Positions 17,719-25,998 of a stretch of DNA of 57,713 bases are shown piece after piece. The first letter of the stretch is position 1, and each line of letters begins with the position of its first letter. Origin of the DNA: Winogradskyella sp. (GTDB taxonomy: Bacteria > Bacteroidota > Bacteroidia > Flavobacteriales > Flavobacteriaceae). The translations under genes and the position numbers were made by a program. The notes beneath the pieces are model-generated. The model was not told where the DNA came from and ran no database searches. It worked only from the letters and a program-made list of their open reading frames with translations. Location of the stretch: positions 1 through 57,713 of the forward strand of contig NZ_JABSSU010000013.1 of assembly GCF_013213835.1 (NCBI RefSeq). The letters are read 5' to 3'.

Positions 17719-18699
17719 TTATTCTACGTACCCCATTTTTCTCATCCAATCATCATTAAACATCTTGCCTACGTAGCGACTACCATGATCATGAAATAGC
17801 ACAACTACGATATCATCTTTTTTGAAATGTTCTTTTAATTGTAGTACACCTTTTATTGCTGCACCAGCAGAATTACCTAAAAACATGCCTTCTTCTTTGG
17901 CCAATAATTGTGTGTAAACTGCCGCATCCTTGTCAGTGACTTTGGTAAACCCGTCAATAACACCAAAATTAACATTAGCTGGTAAAATATCTTCACCTAT
18001 GCCTTCTGTAACATAAGGATAGATTTCGTTTTCATCAAAAATTCCCGTTTCATGATATTTTTTGAAAACGCTACCATAGGTATCAATTCCCCACACTTTT
18101 ACATTTGGATTTTTCATTTTAAGGTAACTACCAACTCCAGAAATGGTGCCACCTGTACCAACACCTACAACAAAATGCGTCACTCTTCCGTCGGTTTGTT
18201 CCCATATTTCTGGTCCAGTACTTTCAAAGTGCGCTTTACAGTTACTAGGATTATCATATTGATTAACGTACCATGAGTTTGGTGTTTCTTCACCTAATCG
18301 CTTTGATACTGAATAGTAACTTCTAGGATCATCAGGCTCAACATCTGTAGGACACACAATAACCTCAGCACCAACAGCTCTTAATACATCCATTTTTTCT
18401 TTAGACTGCTTGTCGCTAATTACAAAAATACATTTGTATCCTTTTACAATTGCTGCAAGCGCCAATCCCATACCAGTATTTCCAGATGTACCTTCTATTA
18501 TTGTTCCGCCAGGTTTTAATCTGCCATCTGCTTCTGCGTCTTCAATCATCTTTAAAGCCATACGATCCTTTACAGAATTTCCTGGATTAAAAGTTTCGTA
18601 CTTTGCTAGTACCATACATGGTAAATCTGCCGTTAACTTATTTAGTTTTACTAAAGGTGTGTTTCCTATTGTTCCTAGTATATTCTCTGCGTAATCCAT
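17719..18699 (-). CDS. PLP-dependent cysteine synthase / cystathionine beta-synthase family enzyme
   Basis: Fold-type II PLP enzyme that replaces the beta substituent of serine or O-acetylserine, giving cysteine or cystathionine. In 326 residues: IGNTPLVKLNKL at the N-terminus, the PLP lysine K44 in NPGNSVKDRM, the phosphate/substrate loop EGTSGNTGMG at about 69, and GVGTGGTISGVGSYLK binding PLP phosphate. The segment PTDVEPDDPRSYYSVSKRLGEE resembles CBS rather than bacterial CysK. No CBS regulatory domain follows, so it is catalytic-core only. Probably monocistronic, with its own -7 box and terminator. Confidence 0.88.
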   Translation of the reverse strand: MDYAENILGTIGNTPLVKLNKLTADLPCMVLAKYETFNPGNSVKDRMALKMIEDAEADGRLKPGGTIIEGTSGNTGMGLALAAIVKGYKCIFVISDKQSKEKMDVLRAVGAEVIVCPTDVEPDDPRSYYSVSKRLGEETPNSWYVNQYDNPSNCKAHFESTGPEIWEQTDGRVTHFVVGVGTGGTISGVGSYLKMKNPNVKVWGIDTYGSVFKKYHETGIFDENEIYPYVTEGIGEDILPANVNFGVIDGFTKVTDKDAAVYTQLLAKEEGMFLGNSAGAAIKGVLQLKEHFKKDDIVVVLFHDHGSRYVGKMFNDDWMRKMGYVE

Positions 18700-18716
18700 A
18701 GTATATTTTTGCGCTG

Positions 18717-18724
18717 CAAATTTA
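18717..18724 (-). promoter_or_regulatory. -7 box for the cysteine synthase/CBS gene
   Basis: TAAATTTG on the minus strand matches TAnnTTTG exactly, 17 bp upstream of the ATG at 18699. No riboswitch-like structure was seen between it and the start codon. Confidence 0.45.
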
Positions 18725-18784
18725 AGTATAAAGTTGTTAGTATAAAGGAATTTATTTACTAAAAACCTTAACCAGTAATCGTCC

Positions 18785-18872
18785 GCGTTAAGGATTGAAG
18801 CGACATCCTTTTTTTTAAAAAGATAAAGCTGAAAGCCTGATGCTAAGAAGTCTTAGACGAAGTAGCAAACGC
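18785..18872. repeat. Structured intergenic repeat-like element
   Basis: An outer inverted repeat GCGTT (18785-18789)/AACGC (18868-18872) encloses AAGGAT/ATCCTT (18790-18795/18805-18810) and CTAAGA/TCTTAG hairpins. The strings GTTAAGGATTGAAGCGACATCC and AAGCCTGATGCTAA resemble an interspersed repeat I associate with Flavobacteria. It fills most of the gap between two minus-strand genes. Only one copy lies in this window, so repeat status rests on recall. Confidence 0.45.
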
Positions 18873-18880
18873 CATTAAAA

Positions 18881-20113
18881 TTAATCGAATCTTATTGCCT
18901 TTACCGGAGATATCTTAGAAATAATAATAGATGGTATTAATAACATTAATAGACAAGCTACAAAAGTGCCAACATTAAGTATAATGATGTAATCTAAACT
19001 TAAATATACTGGTGCTTCGCTCACATAATATGTATCTGGATTTAGAGGAAACAATTTAAAATACTTTTGAGCGAAAAGTAAGCCCAGACCTATTGCATTA
19101 CCCCAAATAAGTCCTAAACCGATAAGATAGGATGCATTATACAGAAACACTTTTCTGATGGACCAATTAGAGGTTCCCAAAGCTTTAAGAACACCTATCA
19201 TATTAGTACGTTCTAAAATAAGGACTAGAAGCGCCGTAATCATATTGATACCCGCCACAATAATCATGATTATAATAATACCATAGGTGTTGTTGTCAAA
19301 GACTTTAATCCACTCAAAAACTGTATAATACTTCTGCGTTATTGGTGTTGCATTTAATTCTGAAGGTGTTTCTTGATAAACTTTTCTGCTGATTTCTGGT
19401 AACTCTGAAAAATCATTAATGAACACTTCAAAACTACCGATTTGGTCTTTTCCCCATTTATTGAGCCTTTGAATGTGTCTAATATCTGCGAGACAGAACT
19501 TCTCATCTAATTCTTGAAAACCAGAATTATAAATACCAACTATTTCGTAGTTCATGATACGAACACGTTCATTAAACTGTTGGCCAAATAAGGTATTCAC
19601 CTTATCCCCAATTTTAAAACCTAAGCGATTTGCTAAATATTTTGAAATTAGGATTTCCTCGTTTCGTTTTCCTGAAAAATCTGGTAGTCGACCCTGCATT
19701 AAAAATTCTTCAAAATACTGCCAGTTATAATCTGCTCCTACACCTTTTACAACAACACCTTCAAAATCAGATTCAGTCCTGATTACTGCAAACTTTGTGG
19801 CTACTGCTTGTACATGTGTTATACCTTCTACGTTTTTGAATTTTGGATAGAAATCTTGATTTATAGAAATTGGAACTTGAGATTCGTCAGAGGCATTGGT
19901 ATCATAATTGGTTATTTCTATGTGCCCATTAAAAGCTACTGCCTTATCTCTGATTTTTTGTTGCAGTCCAAAACCTGTTGCTATGGCAATGAGCATTACA
20001 ACCATACCTATAGCAATAGCCGTGATACCAATTTTAATTATTGGTGCCGAAACACTACTTTTATACGCTTTATTGCCAATTATGCGTTTAGCTATAAACA
20101 ACTCAAAATTCAA
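18881..20113 (-). CDS. ABC transporter permease, LolC/LolE (MacB/FtsX) family
   Basis: Inner-membrane permease of the type that extracts lipoproteins for Lol transport. The 410 residues have one N-terminal span (APIIKIGITAIAIGMVVMLIAI, about 23-44), a large periplasmic domain to about 270, and three C-terminal spans with the FtsX signature (NMITALLVLILERTNMIGVLKALG). It ends KISPVKAIRFD. The start is TTG at 20111-20113: the codon before it is GTT and a stop lies a few codons upstream, and no ATG fits the conserved N-terminus NFELFIAKRIIG. The start codon is only 8 bp from that of the divergent NamZ-like gene. No ATPase partner is adjacent. Confidence 0.88.
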   Translation of the reverse strand: MNFELFIAKRIIGNKAYKSSVSAPIIKIGITAIAIGMVVMLIAIATGFGLQQKIRDKAVAFNGHIEITNYDTNASDESQVPISINQDFYPKFKNVEGITHVQAVATKFAVIRTESDFEGVVVKGVGADYNWQYFEEFLMQGRLPDFSGKRNEEILISKYLANRLGFKIGDKVNTLFGQQFNERVRIMNYEIVGIYNSGFQELDEKFCLADIRHIQRLNKWGKDQIGSFEVFINDFSELPEISRKVYQETPSELNATPITQKYYTVFEWIKVFDNNTYGIIIIMIIVAGINMITALLVLILERTNMIGVLKALGTSNWSIRKVFLYNASYLIGLGLIWGNAIGLGLLFAQKYFKLFPLNPDTYYVSEAPVYLSLDYIIILNVGTFVACLLMLLIPSIIISKISPVKAIRFD

Positions 20114-20121
20114 AACTATAT

Positions 20122-21429
20122 ATGCGTTTTAAGGTCTTCAAAAATACTGTTTTATTCTCTATAATTTTTGGCATTATTTTAATAGTCATTTCTTGTGCTG
20201 GGAAGGCTGGGAGTGAGAAGTCTGATAATGGAAATGAGATTAAGGAACAACACTTCGATAGGCTCAGTGTGACAACATCAGCGAAAAAAGAAATTATTGT
20301 TGGTGCCAACCAAACTGAAACGTATTTACCATTATTAAAAGGTAAACGTGTAGGCATTGTTGCTAATCAGACCTCAATTTTAAAGCTTTCAAGGCAAAGT
20401 GTTGTTGAGCATGACAAAATTGTTGATTCTGAATATCATTTAGTAGACTATTTAAATAGCAATAAAAGCATAAATGTAGTTAAGGTGTTTTCACCTGAAC
20501 ATGGATTTAGAGGTAAGGCTGATGCTGGAGAATTGGTTGAAGACGGTAAGGATAAAAAAACAGGTTTACCTATATTTTCTTTACATGGAAAGCATAAAAA
20601 ACCTAGTGATGCGCTATTACAAGATCTCGATATTGTTGTTTTTGATATCCAAGATGTTGGTGTGCGCTTTTACACCTACATTTCTACACTTCATTATGTT
20701 ATGGAAGCCTGTGCCGAAAATAATATTCCACTTTTAATTTTAGATCGTCCCAATCCTAACGGTAGCTATGTTGATGGACCAGTTTTAGAAAAGCAACATC
20801 GTAGTTTTTTAGGAATGCATACCATTCCTTTAGTACATGGAATGACTATAGGAGAATATGCTAAAATGATTAATGGTGAACATTGGCTTAATAATGGTGT
20901 TCAATGCCATATTACTGTTATACCCATTAAGAACTATTCTCACAATAGCAGTTACAGCTTACCTGTAAGACCTTCACCTAACTTACCTAATGATCAATCT
21001 ATAGCATTGTATCCAAGTCTCGGTTTATTTGAAGGTACCAATATTAATGCTGGTCGAGGAACAGAGTTTCAATTTCAGCGTTATGGCGCACCTTTTTTAG
21101 ATTCGCTTAAATATGTATTCACCTACACTCCTAAACCTAATTTTGGATCAAAATACCCTAAACATGATGGTGAACTTTGCTATGGAGTAGATTTGTCCAG
21201 CACTAAGGCCGAAAGGAAATTTACTTTAAAACATGTATTGGACGCCTACCATAATGCCATTGATAAGTCAAAGGTTTTTAATACCGATAACTTCACTAAG
21301 CACGCAGGTACTGAAAAATTACAGCAACAAATTGAAGCTGGTCTCAGTGAAACTGAAATTAGAAAAACATGGTCTAAAGATTTAGAACATTTTAAAACTA
21401 TACGTTCTAAGTACTTAATTTATGATTAA
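20122..21429 (+). CDS. NamZ-like exo-beta-N-acetylmuramidase lipoprotein (DUF1343)
   Basis: Predicted surface or periplasmic lipoprotein that removes terminal MurNAc residues from peptidoglycan fragments, by family with Tannerella NamZ. The 435 residues begin with a lipoprotein signal (lipobox VISC, Cys25), a short linker, then the catalytic domain: LLKGKRVGIVANQTSI, KVFSPEHGFRGKADAGE, the conserved FDIQDVGVRFYTYISTLHYVMEA, LDRPNPNG, PLVHGMTIGEYA, and LFEGTNINAGRGTEFQFQ. Length is normal. In the linker (residues 44-51) a dispersed repeat with ACACT/AGTGT arms is translated as HFDRLSVT. The gene stands alone, tail to tail with the next. Confidence 0.88.
   Translation: MRFKVFKNTVLFSIIFGIILIVISCAGKAGSEKSDNGNEIKEQHFDRLSVTTSAKKEIIVGANQTETYLPLLKGKRVGIVANQTSILKLSRQSVVEHDKIVDSEYHLVDYLNSNKSINVVKVFSPEHGFRGKADAGELVEDGKDKKTGLPIFSLHGKHKKPSDALLQDLDIVVFDIQDVGVRFYTYISTLHYVMEACAENNIPLLILDRPNPNGSYVDGPVLEKQHRSFLGMHTIPLVHGMTIGEYAKMINGEHWLNNGVQCHITVIPIKNYSHNSSYSLPVRPSPNLPNDQSIALYPSLGLFEGTNINAGRGTEFQFQRYGAPFLDSLKYVFTYTPKPNFGSKYPKHDGELCYGVDLSSTKAERKFTLKHVLDAYHNAIDKSKVFNTDNFTKHAGTEKLQQQIEAGLSETEIRKTWSKDLEHFKTIRSKYLIYD
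20250..20270. repeat. Interspersed palindromic repeat inside a coding region
   Basis: ACACT (20250-20254) and AGTGT (20266-20270) flank TCGATAGGCTC. The string CTTCGATAGGCTCAGTGTGA resembles a dispersed repeat of Bacteroidota whose frames read as FDRLSVT or VTLSLSK. A related string occurs at 4888-4905. Here it is in frame within the linker of the NamZ-like protein. Confidence 0.55.
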
Positions 21430-21857
21430 TGGGTGCTACCAGATGACGATTCTTCTGGTTCTAAAGCAACGACTTCTATTTTAGAATCAGACAGCGTATT
21501 GCTCTTTGGGATGTCCTTTAAAATCTTAACTACAAAAACAATACGTTTTGGCGATTGCACAGCTACAAGCACGTGTTTACCTTTTTTTAGTTTATTTAAA
21601 GGAAGTTCATAATAATTAGCGTCTACATAAAAATCATAATCTCTGCCATAGTCTTTATTGATTGAATACAGATAGTTGATTTTTGTATCACTCTGAAGAA
21701 TAAGTGTATCTTTTGTTTTGTTTAATTTATGAATTAAGTCTTTTGCTTGAATGTTTTTATTTTGTTCTAATTTCGCATAGCTTTCCTGAGCATTAAGAGT
21801 AAAGCTCAATAGACAAACTAATATGATAAGAATACAAATACGGACTAAATTTTTCAC
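21426..21857 (-). CDS. Secreted hypothetical protein
   Basis: A 143-residue protein I cannot assign. It has an N-terminal signal peptide (LVRICILIILVCLLSFTLNA, cleavage likely after NAQ), then a soluble domain of about 120 residues predicted mainly beta (YSINKDYGRDYDFYVDANYYELPLNKLKKGKHVLVAVQSPKRIVFVV) ending in a Ser-rich acidic tail. The start is GTG at 21855-21857. Its stop overlaps the end of the NamZ-like gene by 4 bp on the opposite strand. Probably periplasmic. Confidence 0.65.
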   Translation of the reverse strand: MKNLVRICILIILVCLLSFTLNAQESYAKLEQNKNIQAKDLIHKLNKTKDTLILQSDTKINYLYSINKDYGRDYDFYVDANYYELPLNKLKKGKHVLVAVQSPKRIVFVVKILKDIPKSNTLSDSKIEVVALEPEESSSGSTH

Positions 21858-22015
21858 TTTAAATCAAAAAAAAAGAATTAAACATACGACGTCTAATTCA
21901 ACAATATCTAATTAATTAATCCACCCCTAACATAAGCGGAAATTTTTAAAAATGCTCATATAATCTATTAAGTGCACATAAATTAGTGGAACTGATATTA
22001 TTGTTAATAAGTCTG

Positions 22016-22882
22016 TTAATAACTCATCTTTATAAGTTTGTCAGGATAGTCTGTAATTATGCCGTCTACTTGCCACTGTATCAGCTTCTTCATATCACTT
22101 GTTTCATTTATAGTCCAAGGAATCACCAAAAACTCTTTAGATTGATAATGTTTTACCTTTTCTGCAGAAAGCAATTTAAAATATGGACTAATAATTTCAG
22201 GTTTGTATGAAAGCTTTTCTAATTTACCTTCAATTGTTTCATCTTCATCAACCAATAATGCAACAGGCATTTTCGGTGCTTGTTTTTTGATTTCTTCGAG
22301 AATTGTAAGATCGAATGATTGAAGGTTTACCAAATCAAACACATCATGTGCTTTAACCTCGTATAAAACAATCTTTACATATTCTTCTGGTTGTGGCGTA
22401 TAAAAACCATAGTACATTGGTTTAGATTTAATTTCAATATTGAATTTAACCTTTGGATTTTTAGACTTTGCGAGCTCAAAAACTTCAGAAAGTAACGGTT
22501 TGTATGTTTTGAGTTTCTTTTGATTTGGATATGTTTCATGAAACTTAGAGCCACAGTCAAATTGCTTAATTTCTTCATGCGTCATCTCATAGAGATTGTA
22601 CTTCATATCCATTTCTTCTGGAATAGCATTTCCTTCTGGATCAAAACAAATTGTTCTACTCATAAAAGGTTCGTGAGATACAACAACTTCATTATCTTTT
22701 GTTATCGCAATATCTAATTCTAACGTATGAACTCCCAACTCAATAGCTCTTTCAAATGCTGGTAAGGTATTTTCAGGCATTAAACCTCTGCAACCTCTAT
22801 GTCCTTGTATGTCAATATGTTTTTCTGAATTGCAATCCATTAAGAGACATAACAACAAAATAAACAAGCTATTTCTCCACAT
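22016..22882 (-). CDS. Glycerophosphodiester phosphodiesterase lipoprotein
   Basis: Hydrolyses glycerophosphodiesters to glycerol-3-phosphate and an alcohol. The 288 residues start with a lipoprotein signal (LLLCLLMDCNSE, Cys17), then the GDPD TIM-barrel: GHRGCRGLMPENTLPAFERA with the catalytic His and Glu-Asn pair, LELDIAITKDNEVVVSHEP with metal-binding Glu/Asp and second catalytic His, KVKFNIEIKSKP, and DGIITDYPD near the end. Length and motifs are complete. The start overlaps the hydroxylase gene by 14 bp, so the two are translated as an operon. Confidence 0.92.
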   Translation of the reverse strand: MWRNSLFILLLCLLMDCNSEKHIDIQGHRGCRGLMPENTLPAFERAIELGVHTLELDIAITKDNEVVVSHEPFMSRTICFDPEGNAIPEEMDMKYNLYEMTHEEIKQFDCGSKFHETYPNQKKLKTYKPLLSEVFELAKSKNPKVKFNIEIKSKPMYYGFYTPQPEEYVKIVLYEVKAHDVFDLVNLQSFDLTILEEIKKQAPKMPVALLVDEDETIEGKLEKLSYKPEIISPYFKLLSAEKVKHYQSKEFLVIPWTINETSDMKKLIQWQVDGIITDYPDKLIKMSY

Positions 22883-23717
22883 CAGCAGTTAATGTAGGCT
22901 TTTCATATTTCTGAAAAGGTTGCTTTAATAGTTCGCCAATGTTTCCGTTTTTTTTCTCATCAGGAAATACATCTACACCATATACTATTTTTTCACGATC
23001 CATATACATATATGTGCCTAAAAGACGATCCCAAATGCTAAAAATATTACCATAGTTAGAATCTGTATAAGGTAAGCGATAATGATGATGTATTTTGTGC
23101 ATATCTGGCGAAACGATTACATAGCTTAGAGCCTTATCGAGTCCTTTGGGCATCTTTATGTTTGCATGAGTAAATTGCGTAAAAATTAATGACATAGCCT
23201 GATACAGCATTACTAATGCAAAAGGCGTACCTACAGCAAATACACCAATTAATGTGAAAGTAAATCTAATGACACTCTCTATAGGATGATGTCTATTTGC
23301 CGTAGTTGTGTCTACCTTATGATCTGTGTGATGCACTAAATGCACCATCCATAATGGTTTTACTCTATGCTCAACATAATGTGCTAAATAAGCTCCAAAA
23401 AAGTCTAGCAATAGCACACCCAATAACGCATATAACCAAAGCGGTTGTTCTTCTGGCAATAACCAATTAATCACACCAAAATTATGTTCTGCAACCAAAT
23501 TTGAGGACCAGAACAACAATGACGCCAAAGCAAAGTTTATGATAACCGTAGTTAGTGTAAAGAACAAATTCGGTAATGCATGTTGCCATTTATTATATTT
23601 AAACTTGAATAAGGGTAGTCCACCTTCTAAAAGCCAAAACAGTGTCAATCCACCAATTAAAATTAAGCTTCTGTGTGACGAAGGTATGGTGTCAAAATAA
23701 TTAATGAAATCTTCCAA
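22869..23717 (-). CDS. Sterol desaturase / fatty acid hydroxylase superfamily membrane protein
   Basis: Di-iron membrane hydroxylase of unknown substrate. The 282 residues have about five spans and the His clusters HYVEHRV, HLVHHTDH, RHHP and HKIHHHYRLPYTD that ligate two irons. The start is TTG at 23715-23717, 5 bp after the stop of the upstream gene; no ATG lies before the first His cluster. The DRLLGTYMYMDREKIVYGVD segment is typical. Placed between a thioredoxin-like secreted protein and a GDPD lipoprotein, it may act on membrane lipids; this is inference. Confidence 0.88.
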   Translation of the reverse strand: MEDFINYFDTIPSSHRSLILIGGLTLFWLLEGGLPLFKFKYNKWQHALPNLFFTLTTVIINFALASLLFWSSNLVAEHNFGVINWLLPEEQPLWLYALLGVLLLDFFGAYLAHYVEHRVKPLWMVHLVHHTDHKVDTTTANRHHPIESVIRFTFTLIGVFAVGTPFALVMLYQAMSLIFTQFTHANIKMPKGLDKALSYVIVSPDMHKIHHHYRLPYTDSNYGNIFSIWDRLLGTYMYMDREKIVYGVDVFPDEKKNGNIGELLKQPFQKYEKPTLTADVEK

Positions 23718-23722
23718 AAGAG

Positions 23723-24622
23723 TTACGAATTAAGATTAATAAGCAATTCTGCTTTTTTCAAATTTAAGGAAGAAATATCAGATTTCCATGCTTCGGCTTT
23801 TTCAGACTCCTTTAAACTCATGTATGCCGTATAATACAGAAATGCAACAAAAGGTTTATTACTTTCTAAAACATCTTTTTCTTTCATTTTCTTTAAACGT
23901 CTAATGACGCGCTTGGGACGTTTTAAATATAATGATTGTTGTATTTCCAATAGAACGCAACGTTGTTTTAAAACGTCTTTATCCGCTTCCTTTTCATCTC
24001 CAACAAAACCCACTGCTTCCTTAAGATATATATCAGAAAGTTTTACAATTTCCTTTCTTGCATCCCTATGTAAATACAAGCTCATATCAAGGTACTTAGA
24101 AGCTAAAAAATATGCCGAATAAAAACTCTTTTCATTTTTGTAGGTCTCTAATTCACTCTGCATGAATGCTGTATTTAATGAATATTTCTGAATAATTTTA
24201 GAAACATTCTGAATCTCGTCAGTGAAACTAGTAACATTGAGAATGTTTCCATTAATATCGAGAATTTTTATTGAGTCATCATTAAACTTATTCATGTAAG
24301 CAAGACTACGCTTTCCCTTGAGCTTATTATACCATTTTTCATACTCATACTCACTAACAATTACAGGTACAAAATGCTCCCAAATTAATGGACTGATTTC
24401 TTCATCCTCAAACAAATTATAAATTAGAACTTTATTCCCTTTTTGATTATAAACATAAACCGGATACTGATATTGTGTGGATTCTTCCCATACCATTAAC
24501 ACCATTTTATTTTGCACTTGCGCTAATCGTTGAGCGATACCTAAGTTGGTCATCCACTCTTGCGAAGACGTAAATTGAAATCCAAAGCATAATAATAAGA
24601 CAAAAAAGACAGGTCGTTTCAT
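23723..24622 (-). CDS. Secreted thioredoxin-fold-like protein without CxxC
   Basis: A 299-residue protein with a signal peptide (MKRPVFFVLLLCFGFQFTSSQ). Residues 25-130 (LAQVQNKMVLMVWEE...VLIYNLFEDEEISPLIWEHFVPVIVSEYEYEKW...DINGNIL) follow the pattern of thioredoxin-like domains in Bacteroidota, but no CxxC is present, so it is unlikely to be a redox enzyme. The rest is helical, perhaps TPR-like, with a basic RPKRVIRRLKKMKEKD stretch. Function unknown. First gene of a three-gene minus-strand unit with the hydroxylase and GDPD. Confidence 0.6.
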   Translation of the reverse strand: MKRPVFFVLLLCFGFQFTSSQEWMTNLGIAQRLAQVQNKMVLMVWEESTQYQYPVYVYNQKGNKVLIYNLFEDEEISPLIWEHFVPVIVSEYEYEKWYNKLKGKRSLAYMNKFNDDSIKILDINGNILNVTSFTDEIQNVSKIIQKYSLNTAFMQSELETYKNEKSFYSAYFLASKYLDMSLYLHRDARKEIVKLSDIYLKEAVGFVGDEKEADKDVLKQRCVLLEIQQSLYLKRPKRVIRRLKKMKEKDVLESNKPFVAFLYYTAYMSLKESEKAEAWKSDISSLNLKKAELLINLNS

Positions 24623-24670
24623 ATATTTTTTTCGTTTTTTAATGCAATTATTATTCCGAATACCAATAAA

Positions 24671-25165
24671 CTAGAAAGTGATTTTTTTCTTCATTTCTTC
24701 TACGATATTATGAGCCGCTGGGCAAATGGCAACATTCTTCAGTGTAAGGTTAGAAATCTGCTGAAACTTCTTTCTATCGGTATGAGGAAATTCTCTGCAA
24801 GCCTTAGGTCTTACATCATAAATTGAACAGTAATTATCTGCACCAAGAAAAGTACAAGGTACGGCTTGCAGTACATAATCATTGTCCTCATCAATTCTGA
24901 GATAGGTTTCAATAAATTGTTGTGGTTTCATCCTAAAATGCTTCGAAATTCTCTGAATATCTTTCTCTGTGAATAACGGCCCAGTAGTTTTACAACAATT
25001 GGCACATTCTAAACAATCCGTCCGCTCAAACTCATTTTCATGCAACTCTTGCATGATATAGTCTAGCTGTTTAGGTGGTTTTTTCTTTAGCTTAGTAAAG
25101 AAGGTTTTGTTTTCCTTATGTTTATCTTTGGCGAGCTTAGGTAGATTATTGATGATGTCTTGCAT
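24671..25165 (-). CDS. YkgJ-family cysteine cluster protein
   Basis: A 164-residue cytosolic protein with the YkgJ/zinc- or iron-chelating pattern: CLECANCC at about 55-62, then CTFLGADNYCSIYDVRPKACREFPHTD and a final Cys in VAICPAA, giving about eight conserved Cys likely to bind a metal. Function in this family is unresolved. It is divergent from the methyltransferase gene at 25220, with a 54-bp gap that must hold both promoters. Confidence 0.85.
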   Translation of the reverse strand: MQDIINNLPKLAKDKHKENKTFFTKLKKKPPKQLDYIMQELHENEFERTDCLECANCCKTTGPLFTEKDIQRISKHFRMKPQQFIETYLRIDEDNDYVLQAVPCTFLGADNYCSIYDVRPKACREFPHTDRKKFQQISNLTLKNVAICPAAHNIVEEMKKKITF

Positions 25166-25219
25166 AATGTAAAGATAAACAGAATGAAGTGCTGAATCAA
25201 GTTGAGCATAACAATTACT

Positions 25220-25918
25220 ATGAATAAAGATATATTTGGAAAGGCCTTATTAGACTATCAGAACAACAACTATTCTGAAGACATAATTACCTGGACGAAC
25301 ATCTCTGATAAAGATGAGTTGCCAATACCTTATTTATTTCGGTCCTTTTCTGAAATGCCAAAACTGGAACAAAAAGCACTTAAACTTGCTAAAGGAAAAA
25401 TCCTTGATGTTGGTTGCGGTGCAGGCAATCATTCACTTTGGCTGCAAAACAAAGGTTTTAGCATTAAAGGAATTGACAGCTCTAAAGGCGCAATTGAAGT
25501 ATGCAAAATACGTGGTGTTATAAATACCGAATTAAAACCGCTTTTAAAAGAAACTGAAACCTTTGACACCATTTTACTTTTAATGAATGGTACTGGGATT
25601 TTTCAAGAACTATTTCAGGTTTCTAAATATCTGAAGCATTTAAAATCTTTATTAAATCCTAATGGACAAATTTTAATTGACTCTAGCGATATTAAGTACA
25701 TGTTTGAAGATGAAGATGGTGGCACTTGGATAGATTTAAATAGTCGCTATTATGGCGAACTCGATTATTACCTCAGCTATAAAGGAGAAGAAGAAAATCC
25801 TCTAAAATGGCTATACCTAGATTTTGAAACTTTACATGCTGCTTGCCAAACCGCAGATCTCAAATGTCAAAAAATAATGGATGGTGAGCATTATGATTAT
25901 TTGGCAAGATTGTATTAA
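25220..25918 (+). CDS. Class I SAM-dependent methyltransferase
   Basis: A 232-residue methyltransferase of unknown substrate. The ATG at 25220 (MNKDIFGKALLDYQ) is preferred to a TTG 18 bp upstream. Motif I is ILDVGCGAGNHSLWL at about residues 61-75, the acidic residue after beta-2 is in IKGIDSSKGAI, and the post-I region FDTILLLMNGTG is present. An insertion DEDGGTWIDLNSRYYGELDYYL may form the substrate lid. No neighbour indicates a substrate. Confidence 0.85.
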   Translation: MNKDIFGKALLDYQNNNYSEDIITWTNISDKDELPIPYLFRSFSEMPKLEQKALKLAKGKILDVGCGAGNHSLWLQNKGFSIKGIDSSKGAIEVCKIRGVINTELKPLLKETETFDTILLLMNGTGIFQELFQVSKYLKHLKSLLNPNGQILIDSSDIKYMFEDEDGGTWIDLNSRYYGELDYYLSYKGEEENPLKWLYLDFETLHAACQTADLKCQKIMDGEHYDYLARLY

Positions 25919-25998
25919 ACAATCAATTTTTCCAAACCTGATATGGATTCTTAATTATTAGTTTTCTTCCTTTACAAGAATAACACATTTCTCTAGGA

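Noticed and set aside
18700..18784. SAM-type riboswitch ahead of the cysteine synthase/CBS gene
   Set aside because: The leader between the -7 box and ATG is too short and no pseudoknot pattern was seen.
20103..20357. Minus ORF across the start of the NamZ-like gene
   Set aside because: It is antisense to a well-supported lipoprotein gene; its VTLSLSKC string is the repeat read on the other strand.
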